Part shown: piece after piece, positions 31,846-41,791 of the stretch
How positions within the stretch are numbered: the first letter of the stretch is position 1
Layout: the number at the start of each line of letters is the position of its first letter
NCBI RefSeq assembly: GCF_918698155.1
Contig: NZ_CAKKLX010000026.1
Coordinates: forward strand, 1 to 64,000
Direction of reading: 5' to 3'
From: Roseomonas sp. CECT 9278
Lineage (GTDB): Bacteria; Pseudomonadota; Alphaproteobacteria; Acetobacterales; Acetobacteraceae
DNA length: 64,000 nt
Notes under the pieces: model-generated
Seen by the model: the letters and a program-made list of their open reading frames with translations, nothing else
What the model was told of the DNA's origin: nothing
The model's database searches: none
Program-made: the position numbers and the translations under genes

Positions 31846-34484
31846 GTCGTCTCCTGGGGCGCCGCTGCCGGTGATGTGGTGATGGCCGGCGGCAGGCGAA
31901 GGGTGGCGGTGGTGCCCGATCCGGGGCGGCTGTCGAGCGTGAGGGTCGCGCCCATGGCTTCCGCCAGCATGCGCGCCAGGTGCAGGCCGAGGCCAGAGCC
32001 CGGGAAATGCCGCGCATGGGAGGAATCGAGCTGCGTGAAGGGCTCGAAGGCGCGCGGAATGTCCTCCGGCGCCATGCCGATGCCGGTATCGACCACCGCG
32101 ATGGCAAGCCCGCCATCGGCCTCGGCCCGGGCGGCGATGCGCACGGACCCGCCGGCGGGGGTGAATTTCACCGCATTGCCGACCAGGGCGGTCAGCACGC
32201 GCTTCAGGCGGCGTTCGTCGACGCGCGCCGCCGGCAGGCCGGGCGGCGCCTCGACCGCCAGGCTGACGCCGGCCTCGGCGGCCTGGTCCTGCGCGGCAGC
32301 CGCCAGCGCCGCCGCCAGCGCCGCCACATCCACCACCGCGCGGCCCAGCGCCTGGTCCGGCCCGGCGGCGCGCGCGACATCCAGGATGTCGTCGATCAGC
32401 CCGAGCAGCTGCCGCCCGGCCTGGCGCACCGCATCGGCGAATTCGCCGACCTGGGCGGGGTCGGGGTCGCCCATCAGCGCCTCGGAATAGCCGATCACCG
32501 CCGAGAGCGGGGTGCGCAGCTCGTGGCTCATGGTCGCGAGGAAGCGGGACTTCGCCTCGCTCGCCGCCTCGGCCGCCACGCGCGCGCGGTCGAGCTCGTC
32601 GCGCACGCGGCGGTCCTCGGTGACGTCGGAATAGGTCCGCACGAAGCCGCCATCGGGCGTCGGGTCGGTGGTGATCTCGAGCATCGAGCCGTCGGGGCGG
32701 CGGCGCACATAGCGCGACGGGCCGCGCCACGGGTCGTCCGGGCGGATGCCGATGAACTGCGCGACCTGGTTGGGCGCGCCGAATTCGCCGGCGTCGATCT
32801 GGTCCTGGCGGACCTCCAGGATGTGGCGGCCGGGCGCCATCCGGCCTGGCGCCAGGCCGCACATGCGCTCGGCCAGCGCATTGACCGCGACGATCCGTCC
32901 CTCGGCGTCGAACAGGCAGATGCCGTGGCGCGTGTTGTCCAGCATGACCTGCAGGATGCCCGCCCGGCTGCGCGCCTGCGTCTCGGCCTCGGCGAGCGCC
33001 GTGATGTCGACATGCGTGACCACGAAGCCGCCATCGGGCGTCGGGTCCGAGGAGACTTCGAGCACCCGCCCCTCGGGCGCTTCGCGGCGCAACCGATGCG
33101 GGCGGGAGCGGTCCATGGCCAGCGCCGCCTGCGCGTGCCTGGTCGCCTCCGGTTCCGGCCCCAGGCCGCCGACTGCGTGCTGCGCGATGACGAGTTCGTC
33201 CAGCGTGCGGCCCTGCACGATCGTGCCGGGCGGATGCCCCGCCAGGGTGCTGGCCAGCGCATTGGCCACCACCACGCGGCGGTCCGGGCCGTACACCGCC
33301 AGGCCGTGGCGCATCGATCCCATCGCGGTCTCGAGCAGCGTGGCGCGCCGGCGGGCCTCCGCCTCGGCGCGCCACAGCGCGGTGATGTCGGTGACCACCG
33401 AGACATGCCCGCCATCGGGCAGCGGCGCCGTGCGGATATCGAGGGCGGTGCCGTTGGCGCGCTGGCGCCGGCGTTCCTGCGGGCGCGACAGGTCGCGCGC
33501 CTTCTCGCGCGCGATCACCGCCTCGACCTCGCCGGCGCCGTATTCGCCGGCGGCGGCGCGGCGGCGGATGACATCCTCCAGCGTGTCGCCCACCAGCAGC
33601 GGCGCGCCGTCCATCAGGCGCGAATAGGCGCCGTTGAACAGCGCCACGCGCTGGTCAGGCCCCCAGACGCAGATGCCGTGCGGCAGGGCTTCCAGCACGC
33701 CGTTCAGGATGGCGGCGCGGCGGCGGGCATCGTCCTCGGCCCGGCGCAGGTCGGTGACCTCGTCGGATTCGATCAGGAACCCGCCATCGGGTTCGGGCGT
33801 GCTGGTGAAGCGCACGATCGACCCGTCGGCGCGTTCGCGCTGGCCGGTGCGACGCTGGCGGCGGTCGGCGGCCAGGCTGGCGGCCTGGTGCTGGCGGGAC
33901 TGGCTGGTGCGGAATTCGCCGGCGCGGTCGAGCTGCTCGCTGATCGCGCGCAGGGTGGGTCGGCCGGCCAGCATCTCGATCGTGGCGCCGGAATGGCGGC
34001 GATAGGCCGGGTTGTGCAGCATCAGCCGGTGGTCGGCATCGAACAGCGCGACCCCGCCGCGCTGCGCGTTCAGCACGCGTTCCAGCAGGCTCACCCGCGC
34101 CCGCGCGGAGGCTTCGGCCCGCGTGAGGGCGCTGATGTCCACCGAACACACCGCGAAGCCGCCGCCCGGCAGCGGCAGGCTGGCCACTTCCGACAGTCGC
34201 GTGCCGTCGGCCGTGCGCTGGTGGCGCAGCATGAATTGCGTGCGGTCCTGCGCCAGTGCGTCCTCGGCCAGGACCGCCGGGTCACCGGGGCCGAGCAGGC
34301 CGCGGAAGGCGAACAGGCGCAGAATATCGCGCAGCGACGTGCCGGGCGGGAAGCGGGCGGGGTCGGCCCCGGCCTCGCCCCACAGCGCCGGGTTGGCGAG
34401 GACCAGCCGCTCCGCCCCGTCCATCACCAGGATGGCGTGGGGCAGGGCCTCGATGGCCCGCAGCGCGGCGTCCTCGCGGGTCAT
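31842..34484 (-). CDS. Soluble histidine kinase with five PAS domains
   Basis: 880 residues, no membrane segment. Five consecutive PAS_7-like modules (about 1-125, 130-250, 255-375, 378-500, 505-640), each ending in a 'DGGFxxxxxDIT' strand and joined by short coiled linkers. Then HisKA with H654 (ATMSHELRTPLSAVIGYSE) and an HATPase domain with N770 (VGNAVKFTP), DTGIGM and GSGLGLHLA. No receiver domain or adjacent response regulator. ATG 34484 overlaps the ctaA stop and its own stop overlaps tldD, so it is translationally locked between a haem A enzyme and a protease. Likely an internal redox, haem or small-molecule sensor (inference). Confidence 0.9.
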   Translation of the reverse strand: MTREDAALRAIEALPHAILVMDGAERLVLANPALWGEAGADPARFPPGTSLRDILRLFAFRGLLGPGDPAVLAEDALAQDRTQFMLRHQRTADGTRLSEVASLPLPGGGFAVCSVDISALTRAEASARARVSLLERVLNAQRGGVALFDADHRLMLHNPAYRRHSGATIEMLAGRPTLRAISEQLDRAGEFRTSQSRQHQAASLAADRRQRRTGQRERADGSIVRFTSTPEPDGGFLIESDEVTDLRRAEDDARRRAAILNGVLEALPHGICVWGPDQRVALFNGAYSRLMDGAPLLVGDTLEDVIRRRAAAGEYGAGEVEAVIAREKARDLSRPQERRRQRANGTALDIRTAPLPDGGHVSVVTDITALWRAEAEARRRATLLETAMGSMRHGLAVYGPDRRVVVANALASTLAGHPPGTIVQGRTLDELVIAQHAVGGLGPEPEATRHAQAALAMDRSRPHRLRREAPEGRVLEVSSDPTPDGGFVVTHVDITALAEAETQARSRAGILQVMLDNTRHGICLFDAEGRIVAVNALAERMCGLAPGRMAPGRHILEVRQDQIDAGEFGAPNQVAQFIGIRPDDPWRGPSRYVRRRPDGSMLEITTDPTPDGGFVRTYSDVTEDRRVRDELDRARVAAEAASEAKSRFLATMSHELRTPLSAVIGYSEALMGDPDPAQVGEFADAVRQAGRQLLGLIDDILDVARAAGPDQALGRAVVDVAALAAALAAAAQDQAAEAGVSLAVEAPPGLPAARVDERRLKRVLTALVGNAVKFTPAGGSVRIAARAEADGGLAIAVVDTGIGMAPEDIPRAFEPFTQLDSSHARHFPGSGLGLHLARMLAEAMGATLTLDSRPGSGTTATLRLPPAITTSPAAAPQETT

Positions 34485-35575
34485 CCGGGCGTGGCCGCCG
34501 GGCGGCCCAAGGGGCGCCGCAGCGCGTGCAGCGCCAGCAGCGCGCCGGTCAGCACCAGCACCGCCACCGCCTGGTGCAGCGTGCCGAGCCAGGGCGGCAC
34601 CACCGCCAGCAGCGTGGCCACGCCCAGCGCGTATTGCAGCGCGACCGCGATGGCGAGGCCGATCGCCGCGCCGCGCACCGGCCCGCGCGGCAGGTGGCGC
34701 CACGCCAGGAAGGCCGCCCAGCCGGCGGCGGCCAGCGTGGCGGTGGCCAGCAGGCGATGGTTGAACTGCACCGCCGCGATATTGGCGGTCAGGTTCCTCC
34801 AGGCCGGCTCCAGCACCCAGTAGCCCTGCGGCACGAGGCGTCCCTCCATGAGCGGGAAGGTATTGTAGTCAAATCCCGCGCGGATGCCTGCCACGAAGCC
34901 GCCGGCCAGCATGGCAAGCACCGCCAGACCCGCCGCCGCATGGACCCAGGCGCGCAGGGCGCGCGGCAGGGGCGCCGTGGCCGGCTGCGGGCGCAGCAGC
35001 GTCAGCGCCGTCCAGACCAGCACGCCGAACAGCAGGAACGCCATGCCCAGGTGGATCACCAGCCGATAGGGCGACACCGCCGTGCGGTCGGCCTCGAAGC
35101 CCGAGGCGACCATGAACCAGCCGATCGCGCCCTGCAGCCCGCCCAGCGCCAGCAACAGCAGCAACCGCGGCTTCAGCCCCGGCGGTATGCGCCCGCGCAG
35201 CCAGAACCACGCCAAGCCGCCGATGTAGGCCAGGCCGATCAGCCGCCCCCAGAAGCGGTGGATCCATTCCAGCCAGAAGATCTGCTTGAACCCCTCGATC
35301 CCGAAGCCCTGGTTCACCAGCGCATATTGCGGGATGGTGCGGTACAGGTCGTAAAGGCGCTGCCATTCCGCATCGCTCAGCGGTGGCAGGAAGCCCGCCA
35401 GCGGCGCCCATTCCATGATCGACAGGCCGGAGCCGGTCAGGCGCGTGGCGCCGCCGATCGCGACCATGATCCAGACCAGGCCGGCGACCGCCAGCAGGAA
35501 GCGGGCGAGGGCGCGGCGGTCGGTGGCGGGTGCCTCGCCCGGCGTGGCGGCGAGGGTGCGGTTGTCGAAGGGCAT
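34481..35575 (-). CDS. ctaA: Haem A synthase
   Basis: 364 residues, eight predicted membrane helices in two repeats (CtaA/COX15). Oxidises haem O to haem A for cytochrome oxidase in the inner membrane. Family landmarks: GGATRLTGSGLSIMEWAP, IFWLEWIHRFWGRLIG with the haem-ligand His, LVIHLGMAF, VQFNHRLLA and GTLHQAVAV. It heads a tightly overlapping minus-strand operon with the PAS kinase and tldD. Confidence 0.95.
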   Translation of the reverse strand: MPFDNRTLAATPGEAPATDRRALARFLLAVAGLVWIMVAIGGATRLTGSGLSIMEWAPLAGFLPPLSDAEWQRLYDLYRTIPQYALVNQGFGIEGFKQIFWLEWIHRFWGRLIGLAYIGGLAWFWLRGRIPPGLKPRLLLLLALGGLQGAIGWFMVASGFEADRTAVSPYRLVIHLGMAFLLFGVLVWTALTLLRPQPATAPLPRALRAWVHAAAGLAVLAMLAGGFVAGIRAGFDYNTFPLMEGRLVPQGYWVLEPAWRNLTANIAAVQFNHRLLATATLAAAGWAAFLAWRHLPRGPVRGAAIGLAIAVALQYALGVATLLAVVPPWLGTLHQAVAVLVLTGALLALHALRRPLGRPAATPG

Positions 35576-35669
35576 GGGCGCGATATAGGCGAGCCCCGCC
35601 GGTCGCGCACGGGGGGTGTCTTTCGCAGCGCGGCTTGCCGGGGCGGGGTGCGCCTGCTACCGCGCCGCC

Positions 35670-36455
35670 ATGTCTGCCGAGCCCCGCGCCGGATCCGCGC
35701 CCGCCCAGCCGGCGGCGGATGCCGGGGCACCCCCGCTGCTGTCCGTCGTGATCCCCGTCCGCAACGAGGCGCCCAACATCGCGCCCCTGGTGGCGGAGAT
35801 CGAGGCCGCCCTGGCCGCGGTGCCGCACGAGATCGTCTATGTGGATGACGGTTCGACCGACCACACGCCCGAGGCGCTGCGCCAGGCGCGCGATGCCGGC
35901 GCGCCGGTGCGCGCGCTGCGCCACCGCGAATCCTGCGGGCAGTCGGCGGCCGTCATCACCGGCGTGAAGGCGGCGCGCGGGCGCTGGATCGCGACGCTGG
36001 ACGGGGATGGGCAGAACGACCCCGCCGACATCCCGCGCCTTTTCGCCCGCGCCCAGGCCGAGGCCGACCAGGGGCGCCGCACGATGGTCGCGGGGCATCG
36101 GGTGAACCGCAAGGACAGCGGGGTGAAGCGGTATTCCAGCAAGGTGGCGAACGCCATCCGGTCCCGCCTGCTGCGCGACCGCACGCCCGATACCGGCTGC
36201 GGGCTGAAGGTGTTTCCGCGCGACCTGTTCCTGGACCTGCCGCATTTCGACCACATGCACCGCTTCCTGCCGGCGCTGACGCTGCGCCAGGGCGGCAGCG
36301 TGGTCAGCGAACCGGTCAACCACCGCCCGCGGGTGCGCGGCGCGTCGAACTACGGGACGCTCGACCGGCTGGTGGTCAGCCTGTTCGACCTGGTCGGCAT
36401 GGCCTGGCTGCAGCGGCGCGGGCGCCGACCCGTGATCGAGACCGACGCGCCGTGA
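35670..36455 (+). CDS. Glycosyltransferase family 2 (dolichol-phosphate-mannose-synthase-like)
   Basis: 261 residues, GT-A fold. Motifs SVVIPVRNEAPNI, YVDDGSTDHTPEAL, IATLDGDGQNDPADI (metal-binding acidic motif), RKDSGVKRYSSKVANAIRS and DTGCGLKVFPR. It lacks the C-terminal membrane helices of undecaprenyl-phosphate sugar transferases, so it is the soluble type. ATG 35670 is used; an in-frame ATG 54 bp upstream adds unrelated residues. It probably makes a polyprenyl-phosphate sugar. Confidence 0.88.
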   Translation: MSAEPRAGSAPAQPAADAGAPPLLSVVIPVRNEAPNIAPLVAEIEAALAAVPHEIVYVDDGSTDHTPEALRQARDAGAPVRALRHRESCGQSAAVITGVKAARGRWIATLDGDGQNDPADIPRLFARAQAEADQGRRTMVAGHRVNRKDSGVKRYSSKVANAIRSRLLRDRTPDTGCGLKVFPRDLFLDLPHFDHMHRFLPALTLRQGGSVVSEPVNHRPRVRGASNYGTLDRLVVSLFDLVGMAWLQRRGRRPVIETDAP

Positions 36456-36588
36456 CACGCGCGCCTGCCCGGCGCGTTGTGACGGGCGCGCCTGCCCGGC
36501 GCGACGCGGCACGCGCGCCTGCCCGGCGCGACGCGGCACGCGCGCCTGCCCGGCGCGTTGTGCACGCGCGCCTGCCAGGCGCGACGCC
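36456..36588 (+). repeat. Five tandem 26-27-bp hairpin-forming units
   Basis: Unit starts at 36456, 36483, 36510, 36537 and 36563, nearly identical and immediately between the GT2 stop and the next ATG (36589). Each contains CGCGCC-TGCCC-GGCGCG, a 6-bp stem with a 5-nt loop, so the transcript can fold five stems in a row. No spacers, hence not CRISPR. Confidence 0.9.
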
Positions 36589-37287
36589 ATGACCGCGGCC
36601 GCCGCCCGGCGCCGGGCGTCCCTGATGAAGTTGGCGGTGATGGCGGCCGGCCTGGCGGCGGCGGGGCTGCTGCTGCGCGGCATCGGGCTGTCGCCGGGGA
36701 CCGAGTGGGTGGACCGCTGGGTGCTTGGCCAGGGGCTGCTGGGCGACGTGGTGTTCGTGGCGATCGGCGCGGCCGCCACGGCGGTCGGGGCGCCGCGGCA
36801 GGGCGTGGCGTTCCTGGGCGGCTATGCCTTCGGCGCGGTGGAGGGAACGCTGCTGGCGCTGGCGGCGCAGGTGGTGGGCTGCGCGGCGTCCTATGGCTGG
36901 GCGCGGGCGGTCGGGCGGGGCTGGGCGGAGCGGCGCCTGGCGGGGCGCTTCGGCCACCGGCTGCGGCCGCTGCGCGACGTGCTGGCCGGCAGCCCCTTCG
37001 GCGCGACGCTGGCGCTGCGGCTGCTGCCGGTGGGCAACAACCTGGCGCTGAACCTGCTGGCGGGGATGGCGGCGGTCAGCCTGGTGCCCTTCCTGGCGGC
37101 CTCGGCGCTGGGGTATCTGCCGCAGACGGTGGTGTTCGCGCTGCTGGGCAAGGGCATCCGGGTGGATGGCGCCTGGCAGTTGGGACTGGCGGCGGGGCTG
37201 TTCGTGGTCTCGGCCGTGATCGGCCTGGCGCTGCTGCGCCGGCACAGGGCCGGGCGGGCGCTGGAGGCGGAGGGCGAGGGCGGCTGA
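36589..37287 (+). CDS. TVP38/TMEM64 (VTT-domain) membrane protein
   Basis: 232 residues with about six hydrophobic segments. The VTT/SNARE-associated core is visible (GAPRQGVAFLGGYAFGAVEG; GSPFGATLALRLLPVGNN; AASALGYLPQTVVFALLGKG). Relatives (YdjX/Z, TMEM64) are poorly characterised; the DedA superfamily recycles lipid carriers. Since a GT2 gene lies upstream, a role in polyprenyl-phosphate handling is possible (inference). The start immediately follows the hairpin repeats. Confidence 0.85.
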   Translation: MTAAAARRRASLMKLAVMAAGLAAAGLLLRGIGLSPGTEWVDRWVLGQGLLGDVVFVAIGAAATAVGAPRQGVAFLGGYAFGAVEGTLLALAAQVVGCAASYGWARAVGRGWAERRLAGRFGHRLRPLRDVLAGSPFGATLALRLLPVGNNLALNLLAGMAAVSLVPFLAASALGYLPQTVVFALLGKGIRVDGAWQLGLAAGLFVVSAVIGLALLRRHRAGRALEAEGEGG

Positions 37288-37305
37288 ACCGCCCCGCCCG
37301 GTGCT

Positions 37306-37578
37306 TCAATGCAGGGTGAAGACCCCATTGCTGTAGCGCAGTTCCGCCGGGCGGGTCAGCGCCGCGCAGGCGACGCGGACCGAATGCAGCGGGCCCTCGA
37401 TCTCACGGCGCCAGAAGTCGAGGAAGCGGGACAGCTCGGGGAAGGTTGGCGCCTTGTCCACCTTCTGCCAGACGAAGCTCTGCAATACATGCGGGTGGTC
37501 GGGCATATGGTACAGCAACTCGGCGGTCGTCATGCGCCAGTCGGGGATCTTCACGATCGGTTCCAGTCCCTGCAGCAC
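37306..37578 (-). CDS. usg: Usg-family protein
   Basis: 90 residues. The sequence MTTAELLYHMPDHPHVLQSF, then FPELSRFLDFWRREIEGPLHSVRVA, is nearly the family consensus (tiny conserved alphaproteobacterial protein often near trp genes). GTG 37578 is chosen because AAGGA lies 9 nt upstream; an internal ATG at 37533 is the alternative. Molecular role unknown. It is divergent from groES and shares its regulatory region. Confidence 0.85.
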   Translation of the reverse strand: MLQGLEPIVKIPDWRMTTAELLYHMPDHPHVLQSFVWQKVDKAPTFPELSRFLDFWRREIEGPLHSVRVACAALTRPAELRYSNGVFTLH

Positions 37579-37713
37579 CTTGATCCATCCTTTCCCTGCG
37601 GGTGGTGAGCCGTGCGGTTCCTGGGCGCACCGTCTGTGTTGGGCGCGCTTCCGTCATCAGGATGACATGAGGGCAGCTGGGACTGCCAAGAAAAATCGTG
37701 TTGATTCAATTCA

Positions 37714-37740
37714 TTAGCACTCGCGCTCGGTGAGTGCTGA
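37714..37740 (+). promoter_or_regulatory. CIRCE operator 1 (HrcA)
   Basis: TTAGCACTC, a 9-nt spacer and GAGTGCTGA, one mismatch from the perfect inverted repeat. HrcA represses groESL from such sites. It ends 6-7 bp before the promoter's -35 region. Confidence 0.92.
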
Positions 37741-37746
37741 CAAGCG

Positions 37747-37777
37747 CTTGACGCCGCCGCCGGGGCGGCCTAAGTCG
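37747..37777 (+). promoter_or_regulatory. groESL promoter, RpoH-like
   Basis: CTTGAC (37747-37752), a 16-nt spacer and CCTAAGTCG (37769-37777) fit the alphaproteobacterial heat-shock sigma consensus better than sigma-70 (-10 would be CTAAGT). The start point would fall near 37785, inside CIRCE 2. Confidence 0.6.
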
Positions 37778-37804
37778 CTGGCACTCCTCTGGGGGGAGTG
37801 CTAA
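37778..37804 (+). promoter_or_regulatory. CIRCE operator 2 (HrcA)
   Basis: CTGGCACTC, a 9-nt spacer and GAGTGCTAA, close to consensus with a perfect right arm. It covers the predicted transcription start, the usual repressor position, and the RNA form could add to mRNA stability control. Confidence 0.9.
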
Positions 37805-37884
37805 CGGCCGGGGCGCTTCCGGCGACCGGCCAAGGCTTCCCAGGGCGAGCCGTCATGCAACCCGAGGCTCAGGAGAGGACACAC

Positions 37885-38199
37885 ATGAACTTCCGTCCCC
37901 TACACGACCGCGTTCTCGTTCGCCGCATCGAAGCGGAAGAAAAGACCCGCGGCGGCATCATCATCCCGGACACCGCCAAGGAAAAGCCGCAGGAAGGCGA
38001 AGTCGTCTCCGTCGGCGCGGGCACCATCAACGAGAAGGGCGAGATCCGTCCGCTCGACGTGAAGGCCGGCGACCGCATCCTGTTCGGCAAGTGGTCCGGC
38101 ACCGAAGTGAAGCTCGATGGCGAGGAGCTCCTGATCATGAAGGAGAGCGACATCATGGGCATCCTCGAGGGCGTGTCCGCCGCGAAGAAGGCCGCCTGA
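37885..38199 (+). CDS. groES: Co-chaperonin GroES
   Basis: 104 residues. Forms the heptameric lid of the GroEL folding chamber. N-terminal [18 protein letters not shown], mobile loop [18 protein letters not shown] and C-terminal [14 protein letters not shown] are diagnostic. AGGAGAGGAC lies just before ATG 37885. Controlled by two CIRCE sites and a heat-shock-like promoter. Confidence 0.98.
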   Translation: MNFRPLHDRVLVRRIEAEEKTRGGIIIPDTAKEKPQEGEVVSVGAGTINEKGEIRPLDVKAGDRILFGKWSGTEVKLDGEELLIMKESDIMGILEGVSAAKKAA

Positions 38200-38241
38200 G
38201 GCGCCGCTTCGCGACCACCGACAACACATCTGCAAAGGTAG

Positions 38242-39894
<1,653 letters not shown>

Positions 39895-39922
39895 GTCCGG
39901 GCTCTGCCTGTACTGGTTGGGG

Positions 39923-39955
39923 AAGGGCGGTCCTGCGGGGCCGCCCTTTCTTTTT
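39923..39955 (+). terminator. Rho-independent terminator of groESL
   Basis: Stem AAGGGCGG/CCGCCCTT with an inner CC/GG extension and small loop, followed by a T-rich run (TTTCTTTTT). Located 28 bp after the groEL stop. The classical pattern makes this the clearest terminator in the window. Confidence 0.9.
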
Positions 39956-40063
39956 GTGCCCTCAGGCGCCGGGCGCCGGCATTCGCCGGCTTGGCTTGCG
40001 CGCCGTGCACTGGTGCATTGGCGGCGGCTGGCAGGTTGGGCGCGGTCGCGCAGTCGCGCTCCC

Positions 40064-40086
40064 GGATCGAGGCAGGGCCTCGATCC
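40064..40086. repeat. Perfect 10-bp inverted repeat with 3-nt loop
   Basis: GGATCGAGGC / GCCTCGATCC around AGG in the 288-bp gap between groEL and the Bug protein. The rest of the gap holds another small hairpin (GCCGGC-ATTC-GCCGGC near 39977) and no gene. It may be an operator or a processing hairpin. Confidence 0.5.
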
Positions 40087-40182
40087 GATGGTATTGGTGG
40101 TTGCTGCAGCGCTTCGCATGGCGCTATGGCGCTTCGCCCCGCGGTGCTAAGGACGCGCGTCCAGGATCATCGGAACCGTGCC

Positions 40183-41163
40183 ATGAAGCGCCGCGCCCTG
40201 CTGCTCACGCCAACCCTGTTCGCGCCGACCCTCGCGGTCGCCCAAGGCACGGCCTGGCGGCCGAACCGGCCGATGACCATGATCGTGCCCTACGCCGCGG
40301 GCGGCGGCACCGACATCGTCGGGCGCGAATTCGCACAGATCCTGTCGCAGAAGGTCGGCCAGCCCGTGGTGGTCGAGAACCGCGGCGGCGCCGGCGGATC
40401 GATCGGCACGCTGCAGGCGGTGCGCGCGCGCGCGGACGGCTTCACGTTCCTCTACGCGGTGTCGTCCAACATCGTCATCAACCCGCATGTCTATCGCACG
40501 CCCGAGCGCGAGGACCCCGCACGCGCGCTGATCCCGGTGGGCATCCTGGCGAACTACCAGTACATCCTGGTGGCCAATCCGCGCTTCCCGGTGACCAACC
40601 TGGCCGAGCTGATCGCCATCGCGAAGCAGCGCCCGGGGGAGGTCACCTTCAGCCATTCCGGCAATGGCGGGAACAACCACCTGGCCGGCAAGCTGCTGGC
40701 CCGCATGGCCGGCATCGAGATGGGCGACGTCGCCTATCGCGGCACCGGCCCGGCGCTGATGGATGCGGTGAACGGCACGGTGAACTTCAACATCTCCTCC
40801 CCGCCGCCGGCGATCCCGCTGGTGCGCGAAGGCCAGCTGCGCGCCTTCGCGGTGACCGGCGCGACGCGTTCGCCGGCCTTCCCGGACGTGCCCACGGTCG
40901 CGGAGCAGGGCCTGCCCGGCTATGCCGTGACCGGCTGGCACGGCGCCTTCTACCCGCCGGGCACGCCCGAGGGGCCGGTCGCGATGCTGCGTGCCGCGGT
41001 CGGCGAGATCGCCGCCATGCCGGCCTTCCACGAAAAGCTCGGCCGCGATGGGCTCGAGCCGCTGACCGCGCCGGTCAGCCCGGATGCCTTCGCCGCCCAG
41101 GTGCGCCAGGAACACGCCTTCTGGGCCCGCACCATCCCGGAGCTCGGCATTCGGGTCGAGTGA
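40183..41163 (+). CDS. Bug/TctC-type tripartite transporter solute-binding protein
   Basis: 326 residues: signal peptide (MKRRALLLTPTLFAPTLAVA, QG) then the Bug fold with RPMTMIVPYAAGGGTDIVGR, VVVENRGGAGGSIGT, VAYRGTGPALMDAVNG and FPDVPTVAEQGLPGY. Such proteins bind small carboxylates, amino acids or aromatics in the periplasm for TctAB-type carriers; no TctA/TctB gene is nearby, so it is an orphan. Starts after the hairpin-containing gap. Confidence 0.92.
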   Translation: MKRRALLLTPTLFAPTLAVAQGTAWRPNRPMTMIVPYAAGGGTDIVGREFAQILSQKVGQPVVVENRGGAGGSIGTLQAVRARADGFTFLYAVSSNIVINPHVYRTPEREDPARALIPVGILANYQYILVANPRFPVTNLAELIAIAKQRPGEVTFSHSGNGGNNHLAGKLLARMAGIEMGDVAYRGTGPALMDAVNGTVNFNISSPPPAIPLVREGQLRAFAVTGATRSPAFPDVPTVAEQGLPGYAVTGWHGAFYPPGTPEGPVAMLRAAVGEIAAMPAFHEKLGRDGLEPLTAPVSPDAFAAQVRQEHAFWARTIPELGIRVE

Positions 41164-41173
41164 TCGCCGGCGG

Positions 41174-41203
41174 TTGACGCTGCCGGCCCGATCTGTGTCC
41201 AAT
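41174..41203 (+). promoter_or_regulatory. Possible cspA promoter
   Basis: TTGACG (41174-41179), an 18-nt spacer and TCCAAT (41198-41203) give a plausible promoter and a leader of about 125 nt, as expected for cspA-type mRNAs. The -10 match is weak. Confidence 0.3.
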
Positions 41204-41337
41204 TCTGCAGCCTGGCCGCCCCTGGGATCGACTTGCCGCGCCTCCGGATGCCCGGTCGCCTCCAAGCCGGTTGGGGGCGGGATGGGTGACTGCCACGGCG
41301 GAGCCAACGCCCGTGGCGAGCGGGAGGAGACGCGCGC

Positions 41338-41541
41338 ATGCCGATCGGCACCGTGAAGTGGTTCAACGCGACCAAGGGCTTCGGCTTCATCGTGCCGCAG
41401 GATGGCGGCAAGGATGTCTTCGTGCATGTGACCGCCGTGCAGAAGGCGGGCCTCACGGGACTGAACGAGAACCAGAAGGTCAGCTACGAGGTGGTGACCG
41501 AACGCGGCAAGGCGGCGGCGACGAACCTCAAGATCATCTGA
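41338..41541 (+). CDS. cspA: Cold-shock domain protein
   Basis: 67 residues, a single OB-fold nucleic-acid chaperone. RNP1 motif KGFGFIVPQ and RNP2 motif DVFVHVTAV are intact, and N-terminal [11 protein letters not shown] is typical. Strong ribosome site GGGAGGAG. The 174-nt upstream gap fits a regulated leader. Downstream 41542-41791 holds no gene. Confidence 0.95.
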   Translation: MPIGTVKWFNATKGFGFIVPQDGGKDVFVHVTAVQKAGLTGLNENQKVSYEVVTERGKAAATNLKII

Positions 41542-41791
41542 CCGCCCGGCCGCCCCGCGGCGACAGCCGACCTCCGGCATCGGTGCCATTCCCGCTGCCG
41601 TGGTGGGTGCCGCAGCGTCCGTCGGCGGCATGTCCGGCCGCAACCGGGACGCGGCGGCTCCGGCAGCGCCACCCTCCGGGCTCGGCGCGATGTGGTCCAC
41701 CTTGATGCCGCGAACCATCGAACCGACGCGCGCCGGCCCGCCGGCCGCCACGGACTCAGCCACACGCCGCCGGAGCCGCGAAACCCAGGCC

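Noticed and set aside
31846..33375. TldD N-terminal extension of about 500 codons
   Set aside because: It is a frame-shifted shadow of the PAS kinase; TldD has its own AGGAG and family start at 31845.
36456..36588. CRISPR array
   Set aside because: Repeats are directly joined without spacers and no cas genes are present.
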